NCBI GenBank assembly: GCA_947497295.1
Contig: CANMFU010000007.1
Location: forward strand, 62,001-126,000
Length of the DNA stretch: 64,000 nucleotides
Direction: 5' to 3'
DNA from: an uncultured Roseovarius sp.
Lineage (GTDB): Bacteria; Pseudomonadota; Alphaproteobacteria; Rhodobacterales; Rhodobacteraceae
In this document: positions 38,220 to 47,110 of the stretch, piece after piece
How the letters are laid out: each line of letters opens with the position of its first letter
Position numbering within the stretch: position 1 is the stretch's first letter
Position numbers and translations under genes: made by a program
Notes under the pieces: model-generated
The model's database searches: none
The model's input: the letters and a program-made list of their open reading frames with translations, nothing else
What the model was told of the DNA's origin: nothing

Positions 38220-38499
38220 GAGGGCTCTCCTTGGGCGACATAGCGCAGCGCGCACGCCCAAGATGACCTGTCAGGCAAAGCAGGTAAAGAGCGCCCGTGT
38301 CTTGCATCCCGCGCTGCGCATTCCCGCATACATAGAGTTTTTTGCTGTTTTAATACAGTTTTTCGCGTTTTCGAAAATATTTGTGCGGATTTTGAGTCGC
38401 GCAGGTCTGGAAACCCTTGGTCAATCCATGCCACGTTGCGGCTTGTATGGTATTCTTGGTTACCGTCTTTCCGATCCCGCCCAGACCTGACCCCGGAGA
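38220..38499. promoter_or_regulatory. AT-rich divergent control region of the M20 and ABC transporter genes
   Basis: This 280-base gap contains no gene. From 38335 to 38395 it is strikingly A+T-rich against a G+C-rich background, with CTGTTTTAATACAG (an inverted repeat, 38345-38358) and TTTTCGAAAA (38368-38377). It probably holds both promoters, but no consensus pair is convincing. Confidence 0.4.
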
Positions 38500-40218
38500 A
38501 TGGCGATGCTTGCCAGATTGATTGCTGCGGCGATGTCGCTGTGCTTGCCAGCAACAACGTTTGCGACTAACGCGCCCACCGCGCGCGCGACTGATGGTAT
38601 GCTGCGGCTCTATTACTGGCAGGCGCCGACAACGCTGAACCCCTATCTGTCGGGCGGCATAAAGGATATTGAAGCTGCCAGCCTGATCCTGGAGCCTTTG
38701 GCGCGCCTGGATCCCGAGGGTGCGATGATCCCCTGGCTCGCGCGCGAGATCCCAACGCTGGAAAACGGCGGCGTCGCAGCCGACATGCGCAGCATTACCT
38801 GGCGGTTGAAAGAAGGGCTGACATGGTCAGATGGAAGCCCGGTTACCTCCGGCGATGTCAAGTTTACCCTGACCTATTGCATGACCGCCGGCAGCGGATG
38901 TGCCCAGCAGGCCAAATTTCGTGATGTGATGGCCGTAGACACGGCCGATGCGCTGACCGCCGTGCTACATTTCGCAACCCCAAAGCCCTATCCCTACGGC
39001 CCCTTTGTCGGCCCTCAAACACCGCTGATTCAAGCGGCGCAATTTTCTGAATGTCTTGGCCCCAGCGCAGCCAGCTGCACAGCGGCAAATTTTGCCCCCA
39101 TCGGAACCGGACCCTTCCGCGCGGTGGAATTCCGGCCGGGAGATACCGCGCGCTTTGACGTGAATCCCGCCTATCGCACACCGGATGCACCCGCCTTCGG
39201 CAGCGTCCTGCTCAAGGGCGGGGGCAGCGCCGAAACAGCCGGGCGGGCTGTGCTGGAGACGGGTGAATTCGATTACGCATGGAACCTGCAACTCAGCCCA
39301 ACTGTGCTGGACGCCATGGCGGCCAAGGGCAAGGGTCAGGTCGTTACTGGCTTTTCAACTCTGGTTGAAAGGCTGGCCCTGAACCTGCGCGAACCGGCGC
39401 CACGCGGATCGTCAACAAGCGGGCCCGCTCCGATACCGCATCCGGCGATGGCGGATATAGAGGTACGGCGCGCGTTGTCCATGTCGCTAGATCGTGCGGC
39501 GATGACGCAAATCGGCTATGGCCGGGCCGGCCGCGTCACCTGCAACATCGTGCCCGGACCGCCAGCCTACGCGTCACGCGCCAATGATGGCTGCGCCGCG
39601 CAGGATATCGAGGGCGCGCAAGAGGTTCTGACCAACGCGGGCTGGACGGACGACAACGGCGACGGCGTCCGCGCCCGCGCCGGGCGCGAATTGCGCTTTA
39701 TTTTTCAGACATCGACAAATGCGGTGCGACAGGATTTTCAGATGCTGGCCAAGGAATGGTGGCGTCAGATCGGCATAAAAACCGAACTGCGCAACATCGA
39801 CGCGTCGGTCTTTTTCAGCACCGATCCGGGAAACCCCGATACGCTTCAACGGTTTGATGCCCATATCCAGATGTATGCCAGCGCCTCGGATGGCACTGAC
39901 CCCGAGGCATATCTGTCCGGCTGGGCCTGCGGTAACATCCCGACGGTTCGGAACGGATGGCAGGGCCGCAATGTCGGCGGCTGGTGCGATCCGGCCTATG
40001 ACGCACTGCTGGAAGAGCTGTCGGCCACAGCCGCGCCAGAGGACCGCGCGGCACTGGCACGGACGCTGAACGACATGCTGGTGCAGAACTACGTCGTCGT
40101 GCCATTGGTGGATCGCGGCCGCGTGTCGGCCCATGCGAATACGCTGGAGGGCGTGCGCATGAACGCATGGGACAGCGAGCTGTGGAACATCGCAGACTGG
40201 CGCCGCGCGCAGTCTTGA
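38500..40218 (+). CDS. ABC transporter substrate-binding protein, family 5 (peptide/nickel type)
   Basis: This periplasmic binding protein has 572 residues with a signal peptide (cleavage near AxA at residues 21-23). It carries SBP_bac_5 features: LNPYLSGG, ITWRLKEGLTWSDGSPVTSGDVKFT near 110, and VRRALSMSLDRAAM near 325. It feeds the two permeases that follow, 81 bases downstream. An ATG at 38506 is an alternative start, better spaced from GGAG. The ligand is unknown; peptides or opine-like compounds are possible. Confidence 0.9.
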   Translation: MAMLARLIAAAMSLCLPATTFATNAPTARATDGMLRLYYWQAPTTLNPYLSGGIKDIEAASLILEPLARLDPEGAMIPWLAREIPTLENGGVAADMRSITWRLKEGLTWSDGSPVTSGDVKFTLTYCMTAGSGCAQQAKFRDVMAVDTADALTAVLHFATPKPYPYGPFVGPQTPLIQAAQFSECLGPSAASCTAANFAPIGTGPFRAVEFRPGDTARFDVNPAYRTPDAPAFGSVLLKGGGSAETAGRAVLETGEFDYAWNLQLSPTVLDAMAAKGKGQVVTGFSTLVERLALNLREPAPRGSSTSGPAPIPHPAMADIEVRRALSMSLDRAAMTQIGYGRAGRVTCNIVPGPPAYASRANDGCAAQDIEGAQEVLTNAGWTDDNGDGVRARAGRELRFIFQTSTNAVRQDFQMLAKEWWRQIGIKTELRNIDASVFFSTDPGNPDTLQRFDAHIQMYASASDGTDPEAYLSGWACGNIPTVRNGWQGRNVGGWCDPAYDALLEELSATAAPEDRAALARTLNDMLVQNYVVVPLVDRGRVSAHANTLEGVRMNAWDSELWNIADWRRAQS

Positions 40219-40299
40219 CCCAGCGCCGCTTGGCGGCGACACCTCTTGCGCCAGGCATTTCACGATCAACCAGCCCCGCAGTCAGCCCGAGGCCATTTC

Positions 40300-41307
40300 A
40301 TGCGCTCCCACGCCCTACACCGCCTTGCCATGACCCTGCCAACGCTGCTGGTGATATCGGCGCTGATCTTTGCACTGCTGGAGCTTGCGCCAGGCGATCC
40401 GATGGCGCAGCTGCCCGACAGCATCCCTGAAAGCGTGCGTGCCGATATGCGCGCTGCGCTTGGCTTGGATCAAAGCGCAACTGTGCGTTACGCACTCTGG
40501 CTGCGCCAGATGCTGGTGGTCGAACCGTCGGTCGCGCTGGACGGACTGCTAGGCACTGATCTGGCGGCCGGGGGGCCGCGCATTCTCAGCTGGCAGACCC
40601 GCGCGCCGGTGATGTCCTTGATCGCGCAGCGCCTGCCACAGACCCTGGTCGTTGTAGGGCTGGCATATCTTATCGGCACGGCGGCGGCGGTCGCGCTGGG
40701 GGTCTGGTTCGCGGCGCGACAGGGCACGGCGCTGGACCGGGCCGGAACTGGGATGGCGGCACTGGGCTACGGCCTGCCGCCCTATTTTACCGCTGCAGTG
40801 CTGATCTACATCTTCGCCATCTGGCTGGGATGGGTGCCGACGGTCTACGACACCACGCATCGCGTCACCGGATGGGACAGCGCGGCAGTGCAGATCCGCC
40901 AGATGATCCTGCCCGTAGCCGTGCTGTCTTTGCAAACCACCGCGCAGATCACGCGCTACACCCGTGCGGCGGTTCTGGACGCACTGGGCCAAGAGTATAT
41001 CCGTACCGCCCGCGCCAAGGGCCTGCCAGAACGGCGCGTGTTGCTGGGCCATGCGCTGCGAAATTCATGGGTGGCAACTCTGACCGTGATCGCACTGGGC
41101 GCGCCCCAGATATTTGCGGGTGCAATAATTACCGAGCAGATCTTTGGCGTGAATGGTATTGGCCAGCTTTTGATCCAGTCGCTGCATGCAGGTGATCTGC
41201 CGGTGGTGCAAACCGTCACCATGCTGATCGCGGTGCTGATCGTGCTGGCAAATCTGACGGCTGATCTGCTGATCGCACGCATCGACCCGAGGTCAACACA
41301 TGCGTAG
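40300..41307 (+). CDS. ABC transporter permease, DppB/OppB type
   Basis: This inner-membrane permease has 335 residues and six helices. The N-terminal hairpin LLVISALIFALLELAPGDP and the EAA loop (AVLDALGQEYIRTARAKGLPERRVLLGHALRNS) are those of the dipeptide/nickel family. The start at 40300 has GAGG upstream; the in-frame ATG at 40246 lies in a poorly conserved stretch. It overlaps the next permease by 8 bases. No ATPase gene is adjacent. Confidence 0.92.
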   Translation: MRSHALHRLAMTLPTLLVISALIFALLELAPGDPMAQLPDSIPESVRADMRAALGLDQSATVRYALWLRQMLVVEPSVALDGLLGTDLAAGGPRILSWQTRAPVMSLIAQRLPQTLVVVGLAYLIGTAAAVALGVWFAARQGTALDRAGTGMAALGYGLPPYFTAAVLIYIFAIWLGWVPTVYDTTHRVTGWDSAAVQIRQMILPVAVLSLQTTAQITRYTRAAVLDALGQEYIRTARAKGLPERRVLLGHALRNSWVATLTVIALGAPQIFAGAIITEQIFGVNGIGQLLIQSLHAGDLPVVQTVTMLIAVLIVLANLTADLLIARIDPRSTHA

Positions 41308-42130
41308 CGCGCGCAAGCTACGCCTTGGCGTTCTGCTTCTGGCGGTCGCCGTCGCGCTCGTTATTCTCGGGCCGCTTCTGTGGACTTTACCTCACGACGC
41401 CATGGATCTGGGCGCGCGCAATGCGCCCGCCAGCCTTGCCCATCCCTTGGGCACAGACCAACTGGGCCGTGATCTGGCTGCAAGACTGTTTGCAGGCGGG
41501 CGCGTGTCACTAGCCGTGGCACTGGTGGCCGCGCTGGTCGGCACCGGCCTTGGGCTGGCAATTGGCCTTGCCGCTGGAATGTCCCGACGGCTCGACGGGC
41601 CGCTAATGCGGCTGACGGACATCTTTTTGTCGCTACCACTCCTGCCGCTGCTGCTCATCGCCGCAACCCTGTTTCGCGCACCCCTGGCGTCAGCCCTCGG
41701 CGCCGAGGTCGGAGTATTCACTCTGATCACCCTGTCCATCGGCGCAACCAGCTGGATGAGCACCGCCCGCATCCTGCGTGCCGACGTGCGCAGCGTGATG
41801 CAACGCGACTTCATCGCCGCCGCACAGCTTGTCGGCATTCGCCCGGCGCGAATGGTGGTTTTTCACATCTTGCCAAACATCGCCTCGACGCTCAGCGTGT
41901 CCGCTGCGCTGGCTGCTGCCTCCGCCATCCTGATGGAAAGCGCGCTCAGCTTCCTGGGGCTGGGCTTCCCTCCAGACCTGCCCAGTTGGGGGCGCCTGAT
42001 CTTTGAGGGCACGCCCCATTTAGGCACCTATCCGGGACGCTCTCTCTGGCCCGGTGCCATGATTGCGATTACCGCGACTGGCGTCACCAGCCTTGGCGAT
42101 ACTCTGCGCGCGAAGGCAATCGGGAATTAA
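41300..42130 (+). CDS. ABC transporter permease, DppC/OppC type
   Basis: The partner permease has 276 residues and about six helices, with the start of the canonical module HPLGTDQLGRDLAARLFAGGR near 46. The EAA loop lies in RADVRSVMQRDFIAAAQLVGIRPARMVVFHILPN. Together with the preceding genes it forms the translocation part of a family 5 importer. The ATP-binding subunits must be encoded elsewhere or shared. Confidence 0.92.
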   Translation: MRSARKLRLGVLLLAVAVALVILGPLLWTLPHDAMDLGARNAPASLAHPLGTDQLGRDLAARLFAGGRVSLAVALVAALVGTGLGLAIGLAAGMSRRLDGPLMRLTDIFLSLPLLPLLLIAATLFRAPLASALGAEVGVFTLITLSIGATSWMSTARILRADVRSVMQRDFIAAAQLVGIRPARMVVFHILPNIASTLSVSAALAAASAILMESALSFLGLGFPPDLPSWGRLIFEGTPHLGTYPGRSLWPGAMIAITATGVTSLGDTLRAKAIGN

Positions 42131-42140
42131 ACCATGTCCC

Positions 42141-42177
42141 CAGGCTGTTTTCTCTTGGTGAAAATACCCAAAATCCC
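42141..42177 (+). repeat. Intergenic motif copy 1
   Basis: The core CTTGGTGAAAATACCCA (42154-42170), preceded by a CAGG and T-rich run, recurs almost unchanged at 47804-47820 (CTTGGTAAAAATACCCA). It begins 11 bases after the permease stop. A related short motif is, to my knowledge, frequent after genes in Rhodobacterales. Confidence 0.6.
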
Positions 42178-42285
42178 ATCGTCGGCGCCGCAGCCCAACA
42201 GCCCGGCAGATGCGCTCGTGCTCGACACGCAGCCGCAGCCGTTCTAAATGACGCTACTTAGACCCACAGACCACAGGAGCCTTCC

Positions 42286-42885
42286 ATGCATTACGGCGAC
42301 ACGCGGCCCGATACGCTTAAATACAACCCGTTCAAGGCTATCATCGCACCACGCCCCATTGGCTGGATTGGCACACTGGATCCTGGCGGGCAGGCCAATC
42401 TGGCGCCTTACTCGTTTTTCAACGGGATTGGGTCAGACCCCGAAATGGTCATCTTCTGCAGCGAAGGTATCAAACACTCTGCCAGCTATGCGCAGGAACG
42501 CGGCGAGTTCACCTTTTCGCTCGCGACCGAGGCACTGGCCCGGCAGATGAACACAAGCTCGGCGCCCGAGCCGTCCGGCGTGAACGAATTCGATCTGGCC
42601 AAGCTGGAACAAGGCGTTCCCGTCGTCATCCAGACCCCTTTCGTCGCCGCCAGCCCAGCCGCGCTGGAATGTGTCACACTGGAGGTGCGTCAGCTCAGCG
42701 ATCGACATGGCACTTTGCTGGATAGGTTTCTGGTGATCGGTGAAGTCGTCCAAACGCATATCCGCGATGAATTCATCAAAGATGGCCGCTTTGACACCGT
42801 TTCAGCGCGGCCCATCGCACGCATGGGCTATGCCGATTATGCCACAGTCACCGACGCGTGGCAGATGGACCGGCCGAACGGCTAG
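42286..42885 (+). CDS. Flavin reductase family protein
   Basis: A 199-residue FMN-binding split-barrel protein. The N-terminal NPFKAIIAPRPIGWIGTLD (residues 13-31) is the flavin reductase-like family signature, followed by ANLAPYSFFNGIGSDPEMVIFC and KHSASYAQERGEF. Such proteins reduce flavins for a monooxygenase or act alone. A strong GGAG ribosome site precedes the ATG. The 3' end overlaps the convergent UdgX gene by 38 bases, so the two transcripts interfere in principle. Confidence 0.88.
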   Translation: MHYGDTRPDTLKYNPFKAIIAPRPIGWIGTLDPGGQANLAPYSFFNGIGSDPEMVIFCSEGIKHSASYAQERGEFTFSLATEALARQMNTSSAPEPSGVNEFDLAKLEQGVPVVIQTPFVAASPAALECVTLEVRQLSDRHGTLLDRFLVIGEVVQTHIRDEFIKDGRFDTVSARPIARMGYADYATVTDAWQMDRPNG

Positions 42886-44311
42886 GCGCCAGTCGCGCCG
42901 CCAGCGCAAGATCGGCGCGAAAATCTGCCGTCGCGCGCAGCTTTGCCGCCGCGTCCGGCAGCCGCAACAGATACGACGGGTGCAAGGTAATCAGCACATC
43001 GTGACCCATCCTGCCGCGTACGACACTGCCGCGCCGCATCATGATCCGCGCACCCGATCCGGTAAGCGCCAGCGCCGCCGTACTGCCCATGGCAACGATC
43101 AGGCCCGGCTTGGCGCGTGCGATTTCCGCCTCCAGCCACCATTTACACTGCTCGACCTCACCTGCATCGGGGCGCTGATGGATGCGTTTGCGTCCGCGCG
43201 GGATGTGTTTGAAATGTTTGACAGCGTTGGTAACATAGGCCGCTTCGCGGTCCAGTCCCGCCTCTGCCGCCACCTTGTCGAATAGCTGCCCGGCAGGCCC
43301 GACAAATGGCCGTCCTGCCAAATCCTCACGGTCGCCGGGCTGCTCGCCCACGATCATCAGTGCTGCGCGCTTGGGTCCTTCGCCGCAGATGGCCTGGGTG
43401 GCATTGCAATGAAGCGGGCAGCGGGTGCAGGCGCGAATGTCGGCCTCCAGACCTGCGCCCGTATCCGCCCACACCGAGACGTGACGCGCCAGTCCCGCCT
43501 GCGCAGCGGCGGCGCGCAACGGCGGCAAGGTCGGCGCGGCGGCGGCCATGGCGCGGGCGCGCGCCGGAGCATTGGCGATCAGACCGGGAATCGCCGCCGC
43601 CTCCGGCAGGTTTTTCCAGTATTTGCGCGGCATCTCGGATGTCATCGCGTTCACCTTCAGCCGCGCGGGATTAAAGATGTTGCGGAAATAGGTCAGCCAT
43701 AGCTCCTCGCTCGCGTCCTCGGGCAACTGCGGCGCCGCCTGCCCGGACTCGAGCCGAACCCTGCCCTGCTCATAGATCGCCGTCACATCCGGAGTGACGA
43801 TGCGCCAGTCCATGTCGGCAAAGCGGCCCTCAAAAAACCCGGTGTTCATCTCCAGTGTATAGTGCGTCGGCTCGAACCACGCGGCAAAGCTGCGCCGGGG
43901 TGCATCCGGCGCGCCGATCTCGCGAAAGCGAACAAAGGCGCGCATCTTGTGGCGACAGCGATGCACCGCCTTTTCCATCTGGCGCAGCTTGGCCAGATCA
44001 GGATCGGCGCGGTCCGACATCAGATAAGGGGCGTCCCGCAGCCGCCACAGCAGCGCATAGAGCCGCGCAAAACGCTGGGGATCGGTGTGAAAAACCACCG
44101 TATTTGCCAGCGCGATAAAGCTGCGCGGCACGGTCAAGGCGGCAGCGCCAACAGCCGGCACCCTATCCGATTCGAATAAATCAGCCGCGCCGCCCTGCCC
44201 TTCAGCATTCCACAGCACGTCGCCCGGCGCCACGCCTTCGGACAGCAACCCGCGCGCCGCATCGCGCCATGCGCCGGCCGCACCGATCAGCGGCACCGTG
44301 ATACATTGCAT
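42848..44311 (-). CDS. udgX: DUF4130 - UdgX fusion (uracil-DNA binding protein)
   Basis: Residues 1 to about 240 match the DUF4130 / SAM-linked DNA-metabolism domain (FWLxYFRNIFNPARLK-type segment, MPRKYWKNLPE). Residues about 285-470 form a family 4-like uracil-DNA glycosylase with GEQPGDREDLAGRPFVGPAG and the terminal HPSYLLRLPD. The loop RKRIHQRP carries the histidine that in known UdgX proteins bonds covalently to DNA at uracil. The cluster cysteines include CTRCPLHC. ATG 44311 gives a TGATG overlap with the radical SAM gene upstream. Confidence 0.88.
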   Translation of the reverse strand: MQCITVPLIGAAGAWRDAARGLLSEGVAPGDVLWNAEGQGGAADLFESDRVPAVGAAALTVPRSFIALANTVVFHTDPQRFARLYALLWRLRDAPYLMSDRADPDLAKLRQMEKAVHRCRHKMRAFVRFREIGAPDAPRRSFAAWFEPTHYTLEMNTGFFEGRFADMDWRIVTPDVTAIYEQGRVRLESGQAAPQLPEDASEELWLTYFRNIFNPARLKVNAMTSEMPRKYWKNLPEAAAIPGLIANAPARARAMAAAAPTLPPLRAAAAQAGLARHVSVWADTGAGLEADIRACTRCPLHCNATQAICGEGPKRAALMIVGEQPGDREDLAGRPFVGPAGQLFDKVAAEAGLDREAAYVTNAVKHFKHIPRGRKRIHQRPDAGEVEQCKWWLEAEIARAKPGLIVAMGSTAALALTGSGARIMMRRGSVVRGRMGHDVLITLHPSYLLRLPDAAAKLRATADFRADLALAARLAPSRSAGPSATRR

Positions 44312-45543
44312 CAAAACAGGCTCATCTGTTCGGGCGGCGGTGCAAAACGCGCGCGCAGGTGGGCGCTGTCGGTCAGACTGCCGGGGGTCCAGCCACCTGC
44401 GGTCACGAACGCGCCTGCCTTTTTCATCGACGCACCCATGCGCGTGATATCTTCATAGCGCAGGTGCCGATGGCGGCGGGTGGTCAGGATACGGTTCACC
44501 GTTTTTACGCCAAAACCCGGCACGCGCAGCAGCAATTCGCGGCTGGCGCGATTCACATCCAGCGGAAAGAGGCCGCGATGCTGCAGCGCCCAGGCAAGTT
44601 TCGGATCGATATCGAGCGCCAGATTACCGTCCGGCGTGACCGAGGTGATTTCATCCACGTCAAAGCCGTAAAACCGCAGCAGCCAATCCGCCTGGTAAAG
44701 GCGATGTTCGCGCTGCAACGGCGGGCTGATCAGCGGCAGCTTGGCCGAGGCATCGGGGATCGGCGAGAAGGCAGAATAGTAGACGCGGCGCAGGCCATAG
44801 CTGGAATATAGCCGGGTGGATTGCGTCAGAACGGTGGCATCGGTGGACGCATCTGCCCCAATAATCACCTGCGTCGATTGTCCGGCGGGGGCAAATTTCG
44901 GCGGCCGTTTGCCTGTATGGCTGCGCTCCTTGGACGCCTCTCGGCGCTGGCGCACGTCGGCCATCGCGCGCCGGATCTGGCCGGGATTCTTTTCCGGCGC
45001 ATAGGTGCTGAGCGCGGCATCGGTCGGCAGTTCGACATTGATTGACAGGCGATCCGACAGGCGTCCCGCCTCCGCGATCAGATCAGGCGCGGCGTCGGGG
45101 ATGGTTTTCAGGTGGATATAACCCTTGAAATTCTCCTCATGGCGCAGCTTTCGGGCGATCTGCACCATGTCCGACATCGTGGCATCAGGCGAACGGATCA
45201 CACCAGAGGACAAAAACAGACCCTCAATGTAGTTGCGGCGGTAAAATTCGATGGTCAACTTGACCACCTCCTCAACGGAAAACCGCGCGCGGGGCACGTT
45301 AGAGGAAACGCGGTTGATACAATAGCTGCAATCATAGATGCAGAAATTCGTCATCAGGATTTTCAGCAGGCTGATGCAGCGACCATCTGGCGCATAGGAA
45401 TGGCAGATCCCGCTGCCGGTGTTGGACCCCAGCCCGCCCGAGCGCGCATTGCGTTTGGTGCCACCCGACGACGCGCAGGAGGCGTCATATTTGGCGGCAT
45501 CGCTGAGAATCGCAAGCTTCTGGTCCAGTGTTTGGCGTGTCAT
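44311..45543 (-). CDS. Putative DNA modification/repair radical SAM protein
   Basis: It has 410 residues and the radical SAM cluster C68, C72, C75 (CIYDCSYC). A helix-hairpin-helix-like element sits near 335-355 (LLLRVPGFGVKTVNRILTT), suggesting DNA contact. It belongs to the family that co-occurs with UdgX/DUF4130 proteins, whose reaction is unknown. The ATG at 45543 matches the family N-terminus (LDQKLAILSDAAKYDASC). A LexA-type box sits directly upstream. The start lacks a clear ribosome site. Confidence 0.88.
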   Translation of the reverse strand: MTRQTLDQKLAILSDAAKYDASCASSGGTKRNARSGGLGSNTGSGICHSYAPDGRCISLLKILMTNFCIYDCSYCINRVSSNVPRARFSVEEVVKLTIEFYRRNYIEGLFLSSGVIRSPDATMSDMVQIARKLRHEENFKGYIHLKTIPDAAPDLIAEAGRLSDRLSINVELPTDAALSTYAPEKNPGQIRRAMADVRQRREASKERSHTGKRPPKFAPAGQSTQVIIGADASTDATVLTQSTRLYSSYGLRRVYYSAFSPIPDASAKLPLISPPLQREHRLYQADWLLRFYGFDVDEITSVTPDGNLALDIDPKLAWALQHRGLFPLDVNRASRELLLRVPGFGVKTVNRILTTRRHRHLRYEDITRMGASMKKAGAFVTAGGWTPGSLTDSAHLRARFAPPPEQMSLF

Positions 45544-45545
45544 AT

Positions 45546-45560
45546 GTTCACTATATGTTC
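45546..45560 (-). promoter_or_regulatory. LexA (SOS) box before the radical SAM-UdgX operon
   Basis: GTTCACTATATGTTC is a perfect GTTC-N7-GTTC, the alphaproteobacterial LexA operator. It ends 2 bases before the start codon of the radical SAM gene, so LexA bound there should block transcription or its start. Confidence 0.75.
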
Positions 45561-45615
45561 GCATCGCCCCTGTAGCAATAGGCGCAGGAAGGAATCCTTA
45601 AATGAAGCCGCAACG

Positions 45616-45644
45616 AAAAAGAGCGAGCCTATTGGCTCGCTCTC
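45616..45644 (-). terminator. Rho-independent terminator of gabT
   Basis: AGAGCGAGCC and GGCTCGCTCT form a perfect 10-base stem around TATT (45620-45643), followed on the minus strand by TTTTT. It lies 25 bases beyond the gabT stop. Confidence 0.85.
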
Positions 45645-45668
45645 TCAATGCAGAAAGTCAGGTGGGCC

Positions 45669-46946
45669 CTACGCAGCCCGCGCTGCGGCAATCGATTCTT
45701 CCAGAATATCCATTGCCTCAGTGAAGATTTCGTCCTGAATCGTGATCGGCGCGAGGAAGCGGATGACGTTGCCATAAATGCCGCAAGTCAGCAGGATCAG
45801 GCCGCGCTTGAGCGCTTCCATGCGGATGCGGTTGGTCATGTCGGGGTTCGGCGCGCTACCGTCCTTGGTGTTGAACTCGGCCGCGACCATAAAGCCGGGA
45901 CCGCGCACATCTACCATCTCGGGCGTGTTCGAGCGGATCGATTCCAGACGCTGTTTCAGCCGCGAACCCAGCTCGTTCGCGCGATTGCACAGGTCTTCTT
46001 CTTCGATCACGTCCAGCACAGCATTCGATGCCGCAATACCCAGCGGGTTGCCGCCGTAAGTACCGCCCAGACCGCCCGGATGCGCCGCATCCATGATGTC
46101 AGCGCGGCCCGTCAGCGCCGCCAGCGGCAGGCCGCCGGCCAGACCCTTGGCCATGGTGGTGATGTCAGCTGCTACACCGTAGCCTTCCATCGCAAACATA
46201 TTGCCGGTACGCGCAAAGCCGGTCTGCACTTCGTCTGCGATCATCACGATGCCATGCTCGTCACACAGCTTGCGCAGGCCGCGCATCAGATCGGCGGGTG
46301 CGGGATAAAAACCGCCCTCGCCCTGAACCGGCTCGATGATGATGGCAGCAACGCGCTCGGGATCCAGATCCGCCTTGAACAGCTTGTGCAGCGATTCCAT
46401 CGCGTCTTCGGTCGAAATGCCGTGCAGATCGATCGGGAACGGAATGTGATAGACATCGGGCATCATTGCGCCGAAGCCTTTTTTATAAGGCACAACCTTG
46501 CCGGTTAGCGACATGCCCATAAATGTTCGGCCATGGAACGCGCCGCCAAAGGCGATGATCGCCGAACGGCCGGTGTGGATGCGCGCAACCTTGATCGCGT
46601 TCTCGACCGCCTCGGCGCCGGTGGTGACGAACACTGTCTTCTTTTCGAAATCGCCCGGAACCTTTTCGTTCAGACGCTCGGCAAGGCGGATATAGTTCTC
46701 GTAGGGCAGCACCTGATGGCAGGTATGCGTAAATTTCGCCAGCTGATCAGTCACCGCGTGCATGACCTTGGGGTGGCAGTGACCAGTATTGACCACGGCG
46801 ATCCCGGCGGCAAAGTCGATATAGCGGTTGCCCTCGACGTCCCACACTTCGGAATTTAGGGCGTGATCGGCGTAGATCTGGGTCATCATGCCCACACCCT
46901 GCGAAATGGCGCCTGTGCGGCGTTCTGCGATCTCGGCGTTCAACAT
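45669..46946 (-). CDS. gabT: 4-aminobutyrate--2-oxoglutarate transaminase
   Basis: A class III PLP aminotransferase of 425 residues. The aldimine lysine lies in TMAKGLAGGLPLAAL near 266; YIDFAAGIAVVNTGHCHPKV near 43 and EPVQGEGGFYPAPADL near 206 are family hallmarks. It likely converts GABA to succinate semialdehyde, and could also act on related omega-amino acids. AAGGA lies 8 bases upstream of the ATG. A divergent XRE-cupin regulator and a terminator bracket it, so it is a single-gene unit. Confidence 0.9.
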   Translation of the reverse strand: MLNAEIAERRTGAISQGVGMMTQIYADHALNSEVWDVEGNRYIDFAAGIAVVNTGHCHPKVMHAVTDQLAKFTHTCHQVLPYENYIRLAERLNEKVPGDFEKKTVFVTTGAEAVENAIKVARIHTGRSAIIAFGGAFHGRTFMGMSLTGKVVPYKKGFGAMMPDVYHIPFPIDLHGISTEDAMESLHKLFKADLDPERVAAIIIEPVQGEGGFYPAPADLMRGLRKLCDEHGIVMIADEVQTGFARTGNMFAMEGYGVAADITTMAKGLAGGLPLAALTGRADIMDAAHPGGLGGTYGGNPLGIAASNAVLDVIEEEDLCNRANELGSRLKQRLESIRSNTPEMVDVRGPGFMVAAEFNTKDGSAPNPDMTNRIRMEALKRGLILLTCGIYGNVIRFLAPITIQDEIFTEAMDILEESIAAARAA

Positions 46947-47010
46947 GACGCATCCTTTCGAGAAAAAGAGAAAAGAAATCGAGGCATATCCAGCCCTGCG
47001 GTTTCGGGCC

Positions 47011-47061
47011 TGCTGTACGCCGTTTTATCAGCCGCAAAAAGTCTGTTTATTGCGTACAGCA
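47011..47061. promoter_or_regulatory. Split inverted repeat between gabT and its regulator
   Basis: TGCTGTACGC (47011-47020) and GCGTACAGCA (47052-47061) are perfect inverted copies separated by 31 bases. Their centres are 41 bases apart, close to four helical turns, which suits a regulator dimer or looped tetramer. This region is shared by both divergent promoters. Confidence 0.55.
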
Positions 47062-47110
47062 ACCTGTTGAATTACTTAGTCACGAAATTATTCTGTTCAA
47101 GGAAATGAAC

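Noticed and set aside
42134..42247. 37-codon plus-strand frame after the DppC-type permease
   Set aside because: It starts 3 bases after the permease stop but has no ribosome site, and its N-terminal part is the intergenic repeat motif in translation.
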